A DNA stretch of 64,000 nucleotides from Porticoccus hydrocarbonoclasticus MCTG13d. Lineage in GTDB: Bacteria; Pseudomonadota; Gammaproteobacteria; Pseudomonadales; Porticoccaceae. The stretch covers positions 2,410,655 to 2,474,654 of the forward strand of contig NZ_JQMM01000001.1 in assembly GCF_000744735.1 (NCBI RefSeq), written 5' to 3'. A program made the position numbers and the translations under genes. The number at the start of each line of letters is the position of its first letter. The first letter of the stretch is position 1. This document shows, one piece after another, positions 28,546 to 38,102 of this stretch. The notes below the pieces were generated by a model that was not told the DNA's origin, made no database searches, and saw only the letters and a list, made by a program, of their open reading frames with translations.

Positions 28546-29250
28546 CTACCAGCCAAACACCTGCTTCACAAATGGGATACTGAGCCTCCGCTTGTCCTGC
28601 AGGGAACGGTTTTCCAACTGATCGAGACAAGCCATCAAGCTGTGCAGATCCCGGCCGGCCCGATTCACCAGAAACCGTGCCACGCCGTTATCCAGTGTCA
28701 TACCGCGTCGCATGGCACGAAACTGAACCACCTGCTCCCGCAGAGTATCGTCCGGCGCCTCCAACTGAAACACCGGACCCCAGCCGAGCCGGGACCGCAG
28801 GTCCGGCAGCACCAGTGGCAGCTCACGCGGCGCGGCGTCTCCACCCACCAGCAGGCAACTGCCGGTATCCCGCATGCGATTGAGAAGCCCGAATAGGGCT
28901 TCCTCCCAATCGCGCCGGCCCGCGGCCAACTGAACATCATCAAGACAGACTAACGGCAGCTGCTCCAGCTCATCGAGCAATTCTGCCGGAGGATGATCGA
29001 TCAATACGGACAACGGCAGATACTGAACGGGCAACCCTCGTGCATGGGCAGCGTGACAACTGGCCTGGAGCAGGTGTGAAACCCCGCTGCCGTGCCGACC
29101 CCAGAGATAGAGTATTGGCTCTCTGCCCTGTGGCCACTGATCGCGCAACAGCGTCAGTAACAGCAGCCTGTCGTCACCGGGAGAAACCAGAAAATTCTCG
29201 AACGTGGCGGCATCATTCAGCTTGATCGGCAAGCTGAGCTGGACGGGCAT
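28546..29250 (-). CDS. hda: DnaA regulatory inactivator Hda
   Basis: The 234-residue AAA+ protein is homologous to the DnaA ATPase domain. An N-terminal clamp-binding sequence (QLSLPIKL, residues 4-11) is the motif with which Hda binds the beta sliding clamp. A P-loop variant LWGRHGSGVSHLLQA lies near residues 49-63, and LPLVCLDDVQLAAGR near residue 97 is Walker B. Hda stimulates ATP hydrolysis by DnaA after initiation. DUF2066 lies directly upstream with no gap, and purM-purN diverges, as in Pseudomonas. Confidence 0.93.
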   Translation of the reverse strand: MPVQLSLPIKLNDAATFENFLVSPGDDRLLLLTLLRDQWPQGREPILYLWGRHGSGVSHLLQASCHAAHARGLPVQYLPLSVLIDHPPAELLDELEQLPLVCLDDVQLAAGRRDWEEALFGLLNRMRDTGSCLLVGGDAAPRELPLVLPDLRSRLGWGPVFQLEAPDDTLREQVVQFRAMRRGMTLDNGVARFLVNRAGRDLHSLMACLDQLENRSLQDKRRLSIPFVKQVFGW

Positions 29251-30339
29251 CTAGGGCTGTCTCCAGCTGAAGCGATGGTGCTCGGGTTGATCGGATTGCC
29301 GCTCGGTGATCCGGCTGTCGCGACGCAGCATACCCAGTAACAGTGCGGCTTCGCCTTCCACGGAAACGCGCAGACCAACCCGGTCGGCATCCACATAGTC
29401 TACCGCCAGTGTCCGGACCGGTTCGAGGGATTCGATAAACCCCGTCACTTCCCGGTAAGCCCGGTAATCGTTGATATTATCCAGCTGAATAACCAGTTCC
29501 CGGGCGATATCCTGGGGTACATAGGCGTAACGACTGGCAAGCTTGTCTGCCGCAGCGGGCACCATGCCGGCGATCAGCTTTGGCAGTGAATCAGCGGTCA
29601 GGCTGTACAGACTGTCTTCACCTTCCACATTCAACAGCCAGGCACCGCGCCACAGGCCGGTGGCGCTCCGGTAGGCTCGCAGAATCAGCCAGGAATCAAC
29701 ATCGTATCGCTCCGCAACTGCTGCCAGCCGGGCCTGGTCAAATGCCCATGCCTGCGCTTCCGACAACGTCTGGCTGTCTGATAAATCAAACATCGGCCGC
29801 AACAGTGGCACACCCCGGTCAGACATCAACTGGCTGAGCGCAGCATCAGCATTCGGAAGCTGTTCGCTGGTGACAAACTGTTTTCCGGCGACGGGATCAT
29901 CCACCACAACCCAGGCCAGCAGCAGCGGACGCTCCGCCGGCCATATCTGCAACTGGTAACGTCGCAGCAGCTGGTCGATCGCCGGTTCGGAATAACGGAT
30001 ATTGATCGCCATACCCTCTCTGGTCGCGGCGCCGTCTTCAGTGGGCTCCGCCAGCGGATCGCGATAACTCCTGTAACTGTATGCCGTCACATAACGTCGG
30101 GGCTCTGCCGCGGCGCCATCCACCCGGGGATTTAACAGTACCTGGCTGTCGCCAGTTACCTTGACCAGCACTTTTTCCAGGCCGATCTTCAGCGCCCGCT
30201 CTCTGGCAGCATCGCTCTGATCCGCTACGGGCACCAGTGCCTCATAGAGATCGATCAGTGGAGCCGCAGCAATGGGCAGGGTAAAGAGCCCTGCAAACAG
30301 CAGGGCGACAAGATTCTTCAACAGCGCGATGATTTTCAT
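29251..30339 (-). CDS. DUF2066 exported protein
   Basis: From ATG 30339 the product has 362 residues with a signal peptide ([20 protein letters not shown]). The body matches the DUF2066 pattern: [30 protein letters not shown] near residue 35 and [14 protein letters not shown] and [21 protein letters not shown] stretches. The family sits in the envelope and its role is unknown. It ends immediately before the hda start and is divergent from purM, a conserved arrangement. Confidence 0.88.
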   Translation of the reverse strand: MKIIALLKNLVALLFAGLFTLPIAAAPLIDLYEALVPVADQSDAARERALKIGLEKVLVKVTGDSQVLLNPRVDGAAAEPRRYVTAYSYRSYRDPLAEPTEDGAATREGMAINIRYSEPAIDQLLRRYQLQIWPAERPLLLAWVVVDDPVAGKQFVTSEQLPNADAALSQLMSDRGVPLLRPMFDLSDSQTLSEAQAWAFDQARLAAVAERYDVDSWLILRAYRSATGLWRGAWLLNVEGEDSLYSLTADSLPKLIAGMVPAAADKLASRYAYVPQDIARELVIQLDNINDYRAYREVTGFIESLEPVRTLAVDYVDADRVGLRVSVEGEAALLLGMLRRDSRITERQSDQPEHHRFSWRQP

Positions 30340-30450
30340 GGTCGTGATTGTAACAGCAGCCTGCAAATAGACACATTATCTAACTGTCAGACGTCGTCTT
30401 TTCATATAAAATATCCCACCTTTTCACCCACTAGCCAGCAAGGCCCGCCA

Positions 30451-31503
30451 ATGAGTCACCCCAAGCAGCCCTCTCTAAGCTACAAAGATGCCGGTGTTGA
30501 TATCGACGCAGGCAACACCCTGGTTGAACGGATCAAACAGGTTGCCAAACGCACCCGCCGACCGGAAGTACTGGCCGGTCTGGGAGGGTTCGGCGCATTG
30601 TTCAGCCTGCCCAGCGGTTACAAGGAACCGGTGCTGGTATCGGGCACGGACGGTGTTGGTACCAAACTGAAACTGGCAATGGACCTCGGCATCCATGACA
30701 CCATCGGCATTGACCTGGTGGCGATGTGTGTCAACGACCTGGTGGTCTGCGGTGCCGAGCCACTGTTCTTTCTCGATTATTACGCCACCGGTAAATTACA
30801 TGTCGATACAGCGGCGGCTGTCGTCACGGGTATTGGTCAGGGCTGTGAACTCGCAGGCTGCTCACTGGTGGGCGGTGAGACGGCGGAAATGCCCGGCATG
30901 TATGAGGGTGAGGATTACGACCTGGCGGGCTTTTGTGTCGGGATTGTCGAAAAGTCCGGCATTATTGATGGCAGTGCCGTGCATGTGGGCGATGCCCTGA
31001 TCGGACTGGCCTCCTCCGGTCCGCACGCCAACGGTTATTCATTGATCCGCAAAATCATTGAGGTCTCCGGCGCAGACCCGCGCACAGAGATGGTCGATGG
31101 CAAGCCGTTGGGGGAGCTGTTGCTCACCCCCACGCGAATTTATGTCAAGACCCTGCTTGGGCTGGTGGAACACGCGCACGTGCCGGTCCACGCAATATCC
31201 CATATTACCGGTGGCGGCCTGCTGGAAAATATTCCACGGGTTCTGCCGGACAGCGCCAAGGCCGTCATCGACACCCAAAGCTGGCAGATGCCCGCTATTT
31301 TTGACTGGCTGCAGCGCAACGGCAACGTCAGCGCCACCGAAATGTACCGGACTTTTAACTGCGGCGTAGGCATGGTGATCTGCGTTCCACAGGATGCCGT
31401 GCAAACGGCACTGGACACTCTGCACATCGCTGGCGAGGAAGCATTTGTCATGGGCAAAATCGCCCACGCTGAACCCGGCGAACAACGCGTTCAACTAGGA
31501 TAG
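30451..31503 (+). CDS. purM: Phosphoribosylformylglycinamidine cyclo-ligase
   Basis: The 350-residue protein contains [13 protein letters not shown] at residues 9-21, [12 protein letters not shown] near residue 66, [12 protein letters not shown] near residue 138 and [16 protein letters not shown] near residue 188, the AIR synthetase motifs. It closes the imidazole ring to give AIR in purine synthesis. The start has AAGG eight bases upstream. purN follows within 12 bases, forming the usual purMN operon. Confidence 0.97.
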   Translation: MSHPKQPSLSYKDAGVDIDAGNTLVERIKQVAKRTRRPEVLAGLGGFGALFSLPSGYKEPVLVSGTDGVGTKLKLAMDLGIHDTIGIDLVAMCVNDLVVCGAEPLFFLDYYATGKLHVDTAAAVVTGIGQGCELAGCSLVGGETAEMPGMYEGEDYDLAGFCVGIVEKSGIIDGSAVHVGDALIGLASSGPHANGYSLIRKIIEVSGADPRTEMVDGKPLGELLLTPTRIYVKTLLGLVEHAHVPVHAISHITGGGLLENIPRVLPDSAKAVIDTQSWQMPAIFDWLQRNGNVSATEMYRTFNCGVGMVICVPQDAVQTALDTLHIAGEEAFVMGKIAHAEPGEQRVQLG

Positions 31504-31514
31504 GCTGATTGAAT

Positions 31515-32171
31515 ATGAACACGAGTTACAAACCAAGGCTGGCAATATTGATTTCCGGCAAGGGGAGCAACCTGCAATCCTTTATCGATGCGATACAGAT
31601 GAACGTGATCGATGCCGAAATCGTTTGTGTGATCAGCAACAATCCCGATGCCCCCGGGCTGGAAAAAGCTGAGGCCGCCGGCATACCCTGCCAGGCGCTG
31701 GACCACAGGCAATTCCCCGATCGGGACAGTTTCGATGTGGCACTGGCTGAACTGCTGGAAGGCTATAAACCCAATCTGATACTGCTGTGCGGTTTCATGC
31801 GTATTCTGACCCCGGCATTTGTCGAACGCTTTGCGGGCATGATGATGAACATCCACCCATCTCTGCTGCCAAAGTACCCGGGCCTGCACACTCAGCAACG
31901 CGCTATTGAGGCTGGCGATACAAAAACCGGCGCCACGGTGCATTTCGTGACATCTGAGCTCGATGGCGGCCCGCCGATAATTCAGGCAGAAGTCCCCATT
32001 CTTGAAGGTGACACTGCCGAAACACTGGGCAGCCGTGTCTTTGAGAAGGAAAACCTGATTTACCCGATGGCCGTACGCTGGTATTGCCAAGGCAGACTGT
32101 CGCTGAGTAACGGCAGGGCCTGCTTGTTTGGCCGGCCTCTACCACCCACGGGGTTCGCCTTCCAGGGATAA
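31515..32171 (+). CDS. purN: Phosphoribosylglycinamide formyltransferase
   Basis: From ATG 31515, with TAGG upstream, the protein has 218 residues; a TTG two codons earlier is less likely. LAILISGKGSNLQSFIDA binds the phosphate, LLCGFMRILTP binds folate, and the catalytic Asn-His-Asp are in MNIHPSLLPKYPG near residue 108 and VTSELDGGPPI near residue 145. It transfers formyl from 10-formyl-tetrahydrofolate to GAR. It is co-transcribed with purM. Confidence 0.96.
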   Translation: MNTSYKPRLAILISGKGSNLQSFIDAIQMNVIDAEIVCVISNNPDAPGLEKAEAAGIPCQALDHRQFPDRDSFDVALAELLEGYKPNLILLCGFMRILTPAFVERFAGMMMNIHPSLLPKYPGLHTQQRAIEAGDTKTGATVHFVTSELDGGPPIIQAEVPILEGDTAETLGSRVFEKENLIYPMAVRWYCQGRLSLSNGRACLFGRPLPPTGFAFQG

Positions 32172-32253
32172 ATAACTGAAATATTCACAACTAAATGACA
32201 CCCAAAGAGTCTGACAAACTGCCAATATCAACAATTGAGGGAACTCACAGTTA

Positions 32254-33000
32254 ATGCGCCACACTCGCCGCTACGCCCGATCCCCCATTCCTGTGACAGG
32301 CCTGATTCTGTTTTCACTGTTTTCAGGCCTGTGTCTCGCTGAGACAAAAGAGCCAGCCCTGACCCCCTATCATCTCGTCTACGATGCCACCATCAAGGGT
32401 ATGGATATCCAGGCGGAGCGGTATCTGGAGAGGGAAGGGGACAGTTATAAACTGGTGAGCAAAGCTGACACCCTACTGGCCAGCATTACCGAAAAGGGCA
32501 CCTTCAAAATTGACTCAACAGGTCATATCCTCGGGCAACAGTACACTTACGAACGCAATATTTTCGGCATCAAGAAAAATGAGTCACTGACCTACGACCG
32601 GGCAGCAGGTGTTGCCAATTATCAGAAAAAAAAGAAACAACGACAGGTAAAGCTCGACAGTGACTACCTGGACAAACTGACCTATCAGATCCAGCTACAA
32701 CGGGACCTGATCAGGGGTAAGACTCCCCTGCAGTACCAGGTGATTGACCGCGGCAAAATAAAGCAGTACAACTTCGAAATCATGGGTGAGGAAATCGTTG
32801 ATACCGCATTGGGTCCGATAAACACCGTCAAGGTTCACCGTGTCCGCAAAGACAGTGATAGGGAAACCTACCTGTGGTTTGCGCCGCAAATGAATTATCT
32901 CCTGGTGCAGATCTGGCAGAATGAAGATGGTGACGATCACCGGATCACCCTGAAGGAAGGCACGGTGGACAATAAACCGATCACCACAGGCAGCCAATAA
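32254..33000 (+). CDS. DUF3108 exported protein
   Basis: The 248-residue protein has a signal peptide (VTGLILFSLFSGLCLA). The pattern ALTPYHLVYDATIKGMDIQAERYLE near residue 35, then SLTYDRAAGVANY and a C-terminal ETYLWFAPQMNYLLVQIWQNEDGD, fits DUF3108, a beta-rich periplasmic family. The function is unknown. It follows purN at 82 bases, the order known from Pseudomonas. Confidence 0.88.
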   Translation: MRHTRRYARSPIPVTGLILFSLFSGLCLAETKEPALTPYHLVYDATIKGMDIQAERYLEREGDSYKLVSKADTLLASITEKGTFKIDSTGHILGQQYTYERNIFGIKKNESLTYDRAAGVANYQKKKKQRQVKLDSDYLDKLTYQIQLQRDLIRGKTPLQYQVIDRGKIKQYNFEIMGEEIVDTALGPINTVKVHRVRKDSDRETYLWFAPQMNYLLVQIWQNEDGDDHRITLKEGTVDNKPITTGSQ

Positions 33001-33020
33001 CACTGGGAGGATGTGTCCAC

Positions 33021-33269
33021 GTGACAACACCAGAACCAGGCGGTATGACACCAATCATCCAGGCGGTCACTGAAGGACAGACCTATTGGTGGTGTGCCTG
33101 TGGGAAAAGCACGAACCAACCATTCTGCGATGGCTCGCATACGGGCACGGCCTTTGAGCCAAAACTATGGCGGGCAACCAGGACTGGCAAGGTCGCCTTC
33201 TGCACCTGTAAACGTACTGCCACACCACCGCTTTGTGATGGCAGCCATACACATTTGGCCAAGGAGTAA
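33021..33269 (+). CDS. Dual CDGSH iron-sulfur domain protein
   Basis: The 82-residue product starts at GTG 33021, ten bases after GGAGG. It contains two CDGSH units: CACGKSTNQPFCDGSH near residues 25-40 and CTCKRTATPPLCDGSH near residues 61-76. Each should bind a 2Fe-2S cluster by three cysteines and one histidine. Such proteins transfer clusters or electrons; the partner is unknown. It lies between the DUF3108 and DUF3014 genes with gaps of 20 and 3 bases, probably in one operon. Confidence 0.9.
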   Translation: MTTPEPGGMTPIIQAVTEGQTYWWCACGKSTNQPFCDGSHTGTAFEPKLWRATRTGKVAFCTCKRTATPPLCDGSHTHLAKE

Positions 33270-33272
33270 CGA

Positions 33273-34121
33273 ATGAGGGTCAACCCCGACGAACGTCCGG
33301 AAAGAGAACCTGGCAGAAACAAACTTGCCCTGTGGATTGGCCTGGTCATCGTGTTGGCGGGTCTGGCGCTGCTAAGTTACTTTTTTCTCACGCCGGCAGA
33401 TGAAACACCTGTCACCATTACAGCACCTGAAGCCAGCACACCGGCATTGCCAGCCCCGACACCGGCTACGACAAACCCGGTCGCTGATATTGAGGAAACC
33501 GTTCCAGAGCAACCACCACAACCAACAGCGCCGGAACTGCCGTCACTGGACGACAGCGATGAATTCGCCCGCAGACAATTTACAGAGCTGACCCCCGATG
33601 ACCAACTGGGTCAGTGGTTTCCTCCTAACCATGTCCTTCGCCGCACGGTCAGCCTGCTGGATGGCCTCTCCCGCGGTGATGTATTGCGCAAAATGCTCAG
33701 GGCCCCCACACCGAAAGGTAGTTTCGCTGTCGTCCAAGATGGACAAAAACGTTCGATCAGCCCGACCAACTATCAACGCTACGACTATCTGGTCGACACC
33801 CTGGACACCATGCACAACGAAAAGCTGATCAAGCTTTTTCATCTGCTTCGGCCACTGCTTGAACAGGCCTATGGTGAGCTCGGCTATCCATCTGACAGTG
33901 TAGACAAAGCGGTTATCAGTGCACTGGATCAGGTTCTGGCCACCCCGCTACCTCTACAGCCCGTTTATCTGGTACAGGATTCCGTTCAGTACAAATACGC
34001 AGACCCAAAACTGGAGGCGCTGCCCGCCTTGCAAAAACAGCTGATCCGCATGGGTCCCGAACATACCCGGCGGATTCAGGACAAAGCCAGAGCACTCCGG
34101 GAAAGCCTGCTGGCAGACTAG
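33273..34121 (+). CDS. DUF3014 membrane-anchored protein
   Basis: The 282-residue protein has one membrane segment near residues 18-40 (LALWIGLVIVLAGLALLSYFF), then a proline/threonine-rich linker (residues 45-90) and a DUF3014 domain with LPSLDDSDEFARRQFTEL, HVLRRTVSLLDGLSRGDVLRKML and YQRYDYLVDTLDTMH. The C-terminal domain should lie in the periplasm. The function is unknown. It starts three bases after the CDGSH gene. Confidence 0.85.
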   Translation: MRVNPDERPEREPGRNKLALWIGLVIVLAGLALLSYFFLTPADETPVTITAPEASTPALPAPTPATTNPVADIEETVPEQPPQPTAPELPSLDDSDEFARRQFTELTPDDQLGQWFPPNHVLRRTVSLLDGLSRGDVLRKMLRAPTPKGSFAVVQDGQKRSISPTNYQRYDYLVDTLDTMHNEKLIKLFHLLRPLLEQAYGELGYPSDSVDKAVISALDQVLATPLPLQPVYLVQDSVQYKYADPKLEALPALQKQLIRMGPEHTRRIQDKARALRESLLAD

Positions 34122-34190
34122 TCCCTACCTTCAGGCCATGGATCGCAAACCCTCTGCCTCATCGGCACGATAGTTGCTTGCTCATGCTCC

Positions 34191-36326
34191 ATGGCAGACC
34201 TCAATCTCTATACTGTTTACTCCTCCACCGAGCTGCAGCGTGAACCTTTGTTGGAAATGCTGCTGTCCGAGCTCGACGGCATGGTTTACTGTTGTCGGCA
34301 GGACAGGCACTGGACAATGGACTTTGTCAGCGAAGGCTGCCTGAAACTCACCGGCTACCCGGCAAAAGACCTGTTACTCAACAGCCGGATATCATACGAG
34401 GAAATCACCCACATCGATGATCGAAAACGGGTGCGGGAAACGATCGACGATGCACTAAAAAAAGGCATTTCCATCAATGTCGAATACCGAATCTACCATG
34501 CGGATGGCAGCGTACGCTGGGTCTGGGAACGTGGTCAGGGCGTCTCCATGGATGGTTATCCCGGCGCACTGCATGGCTTTATTCAGGATATAACGCAGCG
34601 CCACGCCAATGAAGAGGCCATGGTTGAGGCCGAACATCGCTATCGAAGTATCTTTGAAAATGCGATTGAGGGTATTTTTCAGACAACCACCGATGGCTAC
34701 TACCTGAATGTCAACCCCGCCCTGGCAGCGATTTATGGTTACAAGACAACTGACGAACTGCAGCAGGCGCTCAAGAATATCAGCCAGCAGCTGTACGTCG
34801 ACCCCGGCAGGCGGGCGACATTTGTACAACTCATGCAAAGTAATGGCGGGGTCAAAAACTTTGAATCGCAGGTGTTCAGGAAAGACGGCTCTGTAATCTG
34901 GATTTCGGAAAATGCACGGACGGTATACGGACCGAACGGCCGTCTGCTGTATTTCGAGGGTTCCGTCGAGGATATCACCGAGCGGAAATACTATGAACAG
35001 CGCATTTCTCACCAGGCCACCCATGACAGCCTGACCGACTTGCCCAACCGGCTTTTATTACTCGACCGGCTACAGCAACTGACAAAAAGTGGCCGACGTA
35101 GCGATGGCGAACTGGCCGTGGTATTGCTCGACCTGGACCTGTTCAAGAACGTCAATGACAGTCTCGGTCATGCAGCGGGGGACTGCCTGATTGAAGCGAT
35201 TGCCGACCGCCTGCGAAAATCGATTCGCGATGGCGATACAGTAGCGCGCATCGGCGGCGACGAGTTTGTACTGCTGCTGGCCTACCCCCCTGACAACCCA
35301 GACCAAGCAGCGAGTACGGACGCCCTGTCACATCTTGTCAAACGCATACTGGACATCGTGCAGGCGCCCTGTTGTGTTGCCAATCGGAATATCGAAGTGA
35401 CCTGCAGTATTGGCGTCAGCGTCTACCCCCATGACAGCACCGATGCCAATGAATTACTCAAGCAGGCCGATATGGCCATGTACCAGGCCAAGGAGGCCGG
35501 TCGCAACAACTATAAATTTTTCACCGAAGAGCTGAACAGGATTATCACGGCCAATCTCAAGATGGAACAGCAGCTGCGAACCGCGCTGTCCACCGGCGGA
35601 TTTGTCCTGTATTACCAGCCGAAGATGTCTATCTCGTCTGGAGAGATTGTCGGCGCCGAGGCACTGATACGTTGGCCAGCGGGGGACGGCCAGCTGATTT
35701 CACCTGCGCACTTTATTCCCCTGGCCGAAAAAACCGGCATTATAGAACCGCTCGGCAAATGGGTCATTGAGCAGGCCTGTGCGCAGTTGCAGCAGTGGGC
35801 AGACAAAGGCTTTGACGAAGTTCCCGTATCGGTCAATCTCTCGCCGCGACAGTTCAACCAACCCGATCTGATAGAGACCATCGACACCGCCCTGCAGGCA
35901 CATACATTTTCTCCTTCCCTGCTGGAACTCGAGATCACGGAGAGCTGCCTGGCACAGGATGAAACCACCTTTCTCTCGACCCTGAATCAACTCAAGGCGC
36001 TGGGGCTGCAAATAGCCATTGATGATTTTGGCAGTGGCTACTCAAACCTGCGGTATCTCAGGGACATGCCCGTAGATCAACTTAAAATTGACCAGGTCTT
36101 CGCCAGAAGTATCGAAACAGACAAACGCGGTCGGGATATCTACCGCGCTATTGTTTCCATGGCCCATATTCTTAATCTGGAGGTCGTGGCAGAGGGCATT
36201 GAAACCCGTGCTGAGTTTGAGTTTCTTCAGACAATAGGCTGCGATGTTATCCAGGGCTACTATTTCAGTCGACCGCTGCCCGCCGATGATTTTCTCGACT
36301 TGCTCAAAGCCACACGGCCACAATAA
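34191..36326 (+). CDS. PAS-PAS-GGDEF-EAL cyclic-di-GMP enzyme
   Basis: The 711-residue soluble protein has two PAS domains (about residues 25-140, EYRIYHADGSVRWVWERGQG; and 150-265, IFENAIEGIFQTT). A GGDEF domain with intact RIGGDEFVLLL near residue 354 and an inhibitory-site RDGD five residues before it follows. The EAL domain has EALIRW near residue 489, NLSPRQFNQPDL, and IDDFGSGYSNLRYL near residue 610. All key residues of both domains are present, so either activity is possible; in such tandems the phosphodiesterase often dominates. PAS input suggests redox or ligand sensing. Confidence 0.93.
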   Translation: MADLNLYTVYSSTELQREPLLEMLLSELDGMVYCCRQDRHWTMDFVSEGCLKLTGYPAKDLLLNSRISYEEITHIDDRKRVRETIDDALKKGISINVEYRIYHADGSVRWVWERGQGVSMDGYPGALHGFIQDITQRHANEEAMVEAEHRYRSIFENAIEGIFQTTTDGYYLNVNPALAAIYGYKTTDELQQALKNISQQLYVDPGRRATFVQLMQSNGGVKNFESQVFRKDGSVIWISENARTVYGPNGRLLYFEGSVEDITERKYYEQRISHQATHDSLTDLPNRLLLLDRLQQLTKSGRRSDGELAVVLLDLDLFKNVNDSLGHAAGDCLIEAIADRLRKSIRDGDTVARIGGDEFVLLLAYPPDNPDQAASTDALSHLVKRILDIVQAPCCVANRNIEVTCSIGVSVYPHDSTDANELLKQADMAMYQAKEAGRNNYKFFTEELNRIITANLKMEQQLRTALSTGGFVLYYQPKMSISSGEIVGAEALIRWPAGDGQLISPAHFIPLAEKTGIIEPLGKWVIEQACAQLQQWADKGFDEVPVSVNLSPRQFNQPDLIETIDTALQAHTFSPSLLELEITESCLAQDETTFLSTLNQLKALGLQIAIDDFGSGYSNLRYLRDMPVDQLKIDQVFARSIETDKRGRDIYRAIVSMAHILNLEVVAEGIETRAEFEFLQTIGCDVIQGYYFSRPLPADDFLDLLKATRPQ

Positions 36327-36663
36327 TTCCCCACGACAATACCTGTCATACCCTCCCTCGACCACACTTTCCGCCCGGTAACAGTGATCATCAGATTAAA
36401 CAGGTGGGCCCCTTTGTAATGACCTGACCATTCCCCTGCGACCAGAGATTTGCGCTACATCCAGGCCTGCTTTCAAAATTGACGCTTGAAATCCGCTTGC
36501 GAAAGCTATAGAAGTGATTCAGGGAAAGCCTTCAGCAAAAAGCATCTTGCCGAAAATAATAATTAACCCAGGCACCACTATTCTCCACGAGACCATTCCC
36601 TACAAATCAGCCACATCAGCAAGCGGCTGTCTAGTAGAGAGAACCAAGCGACTGGATCGCCAC
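36327..36663. other. Intergenic stretch, no gene seen
   Basis: The 337 bases between the two cyclic-di-GMP genes hold no supported gene. A frame upstream of the diguanylate cyclase is open to 36514, but those 50 residues have no family character. TTGACG at 36479 and TATAGA at 36507 are promoter-like but 22 bases apart, too far for a normal sigma-70 promoter. Confidence 0.4.
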
Positions 36664-38091
36664 ATGAAAAGCCTTTACACGCAAATTGTGATCGTCTGTG
36701 TCAGCCTTGTCGCAGTTACTGCCATCTCTATTCAGACAGCGTCCTGGTGGCTCGCCAGCGAACACAACAAATCGTTGCTCCAGGAGCAGATCGCGGGAGC
36801 AAACAAGTCGCTGCTACATTATCTGCAGGTCAGACAAAGTTCATTGGTCAGCTCTTCCATCGTGCTCGCCGCTGATTTTGGTTTTAAGCAGGCGGTTGCC
36901 ACCCGACACGAACCCACCATCAATACCATGTTAATGAATCATGGCAGGCGTATTGACGTAGAACTGATGCTGCTTACCGACAAGAGCGGACAAGCTCTGG
37001 CCAGCAATGGCATTCAACTCAAGCCGCGGGATTACCGGCGGCTCCATGATAAGCTGGCAGGAAACCCGTTAACACCAACCTTCATGGCACTCGATAACCA
37101 TGTCTATCGTTTATTCGCGATACCGGTTGAAGCCCCCGTGACCATCGCCTACCTCTTTGTCGGTTTTGAGGTCAACAAAGTGCTGTTGAACCAACTGAAA
37201 GACTCGATCGGACTGAATTTAAGTTTTGTCTCAGCAAAGGGAGATTATCTTGTCAGCACCCTGGATCAGCACGTCTTCGAACTGGACGCCAGCCTCCTGA
37301 CCATTGACGATGCCGACTGGGGATTTGGTTTTGGTCGCCGCTGGGAAACCCGTGAAATCATGCTCGACAAAACAGAAGCCCCCTCCGTCCGCTTACTTGC
37401 CCACGCCGACCTGTCGGCCTACAACGATGACTTCAAACGACTGACCTACATTATCATTGGTCTGTCATCGGTGATCCTGCTGCTGGCATTCATCAGCGGC
37501 AGCCGGTTGGCAAGGCGAATCTCCAATCCGCACTCGGCACTGCATAGGGAACTGCTGTTTCGCGCCCACCACGATGCCCTGACAGGAATGCTCAATCGCG
37601 GGGCAGCACTGGATAAAATTGCTCAGGAAGTGAAGCGGGCACAGCGAGAAAAATCAATATACTGTCTCTTCGTTTGCGATGTGGACCACTTCAAACAGAT
37701 AAACGATCAATACGGTCATCTTGCCGGCGATGCAGTGCTGGAAGAGATAGCCACACGGCTCGCAAAAGCCCTGCGGGACTACGACGTTATCGGGCGATAC
37801 GGTGGCGAAGAATTTGTGGTCGGCGTTAAAGTATCAGAACCGAAGAGCAGGGATATTGGCCAGCGCCTGAGAAAAGCGGTCAACGGCTCACCCATAGTGG
37901 GTAAAAATTTCTCCGTGGATATTACGATCAGTATCGGCGGCCAGCTGATTTATCCGGACGATGAGTTCGACACCCTCAACGAAGTGATCGAATACGCCGA
38001 TCAGGCTCTGTACCGGGCGAAGAAAAATGGTCGCGATCAGGTAGAGCTGTCATCGTCGGCCATGCCGACAAAGCGGCGGATCAATCGCTGA
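36664..38091 (+). CDS. Membrane diguanylate cyclase with periplasmic sensor domain
   Basis: From ATG 36664 the protein has 475 residues. TM1 at about residues 7-28 (IVIVCVSLVAVTAISIQTASW) and TM2 at about 262-282 (YIIIGLSSVILLLAFISG) enclose a periplasmic domain of about 230 residues that resembles double-CACHE sensors. The GGDEF domain has YGGEEFVV near residue 379, preceded by RDYD, an inhibitory I-site, five residues earlier. It should make cyclic-di-GMP from GTP in response to an external ligand. The ligand is unknown and no full HAMP domain is visible. Confidence 0.9.
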   Translation: MKSLYTQIVIVCVSLVAVTAISIQTASWWLASEHNKSLLQEQIAGANKSLLHYLQVRQSSLVSSSIVLAADFGFKQAVATRHEPTINTMLMNHGRRIDVELMLLTDKSGQALASNGIQLKPRDYRRLHDKLAGNPLTPTFMALDNHVYRLFAIPVEAPVTIAYLFVGFEVNKVLLNQLKDSIGLNLSFVSAKGDYLVSTLDQHVFELDASLLTIDDADWGFGFGRRWETREIMLDKTEAPSVRLLAHADLSAYNDDFKRLTYIIIGLSSVILLLAFISGSRLARRISNPHSALHRELLFRAHHDALTGMLNRGAALDKIAQEVKRAQREKSIYCLFVCDVDHFKQINDQYGHLAGDAVLEEIATRLAKALRDYDVIGRYGGEEFVVGVKVSEPKSRDIGQRLRKAVNGSPIVGKNFSVDITISIGGQLIYPDDEFDTLNEVIEYADQALYRAKKNGRDQVELSSSAMPTKRRINR

Positions 38092-38102
38092 GACCGGTGC
38101 AA

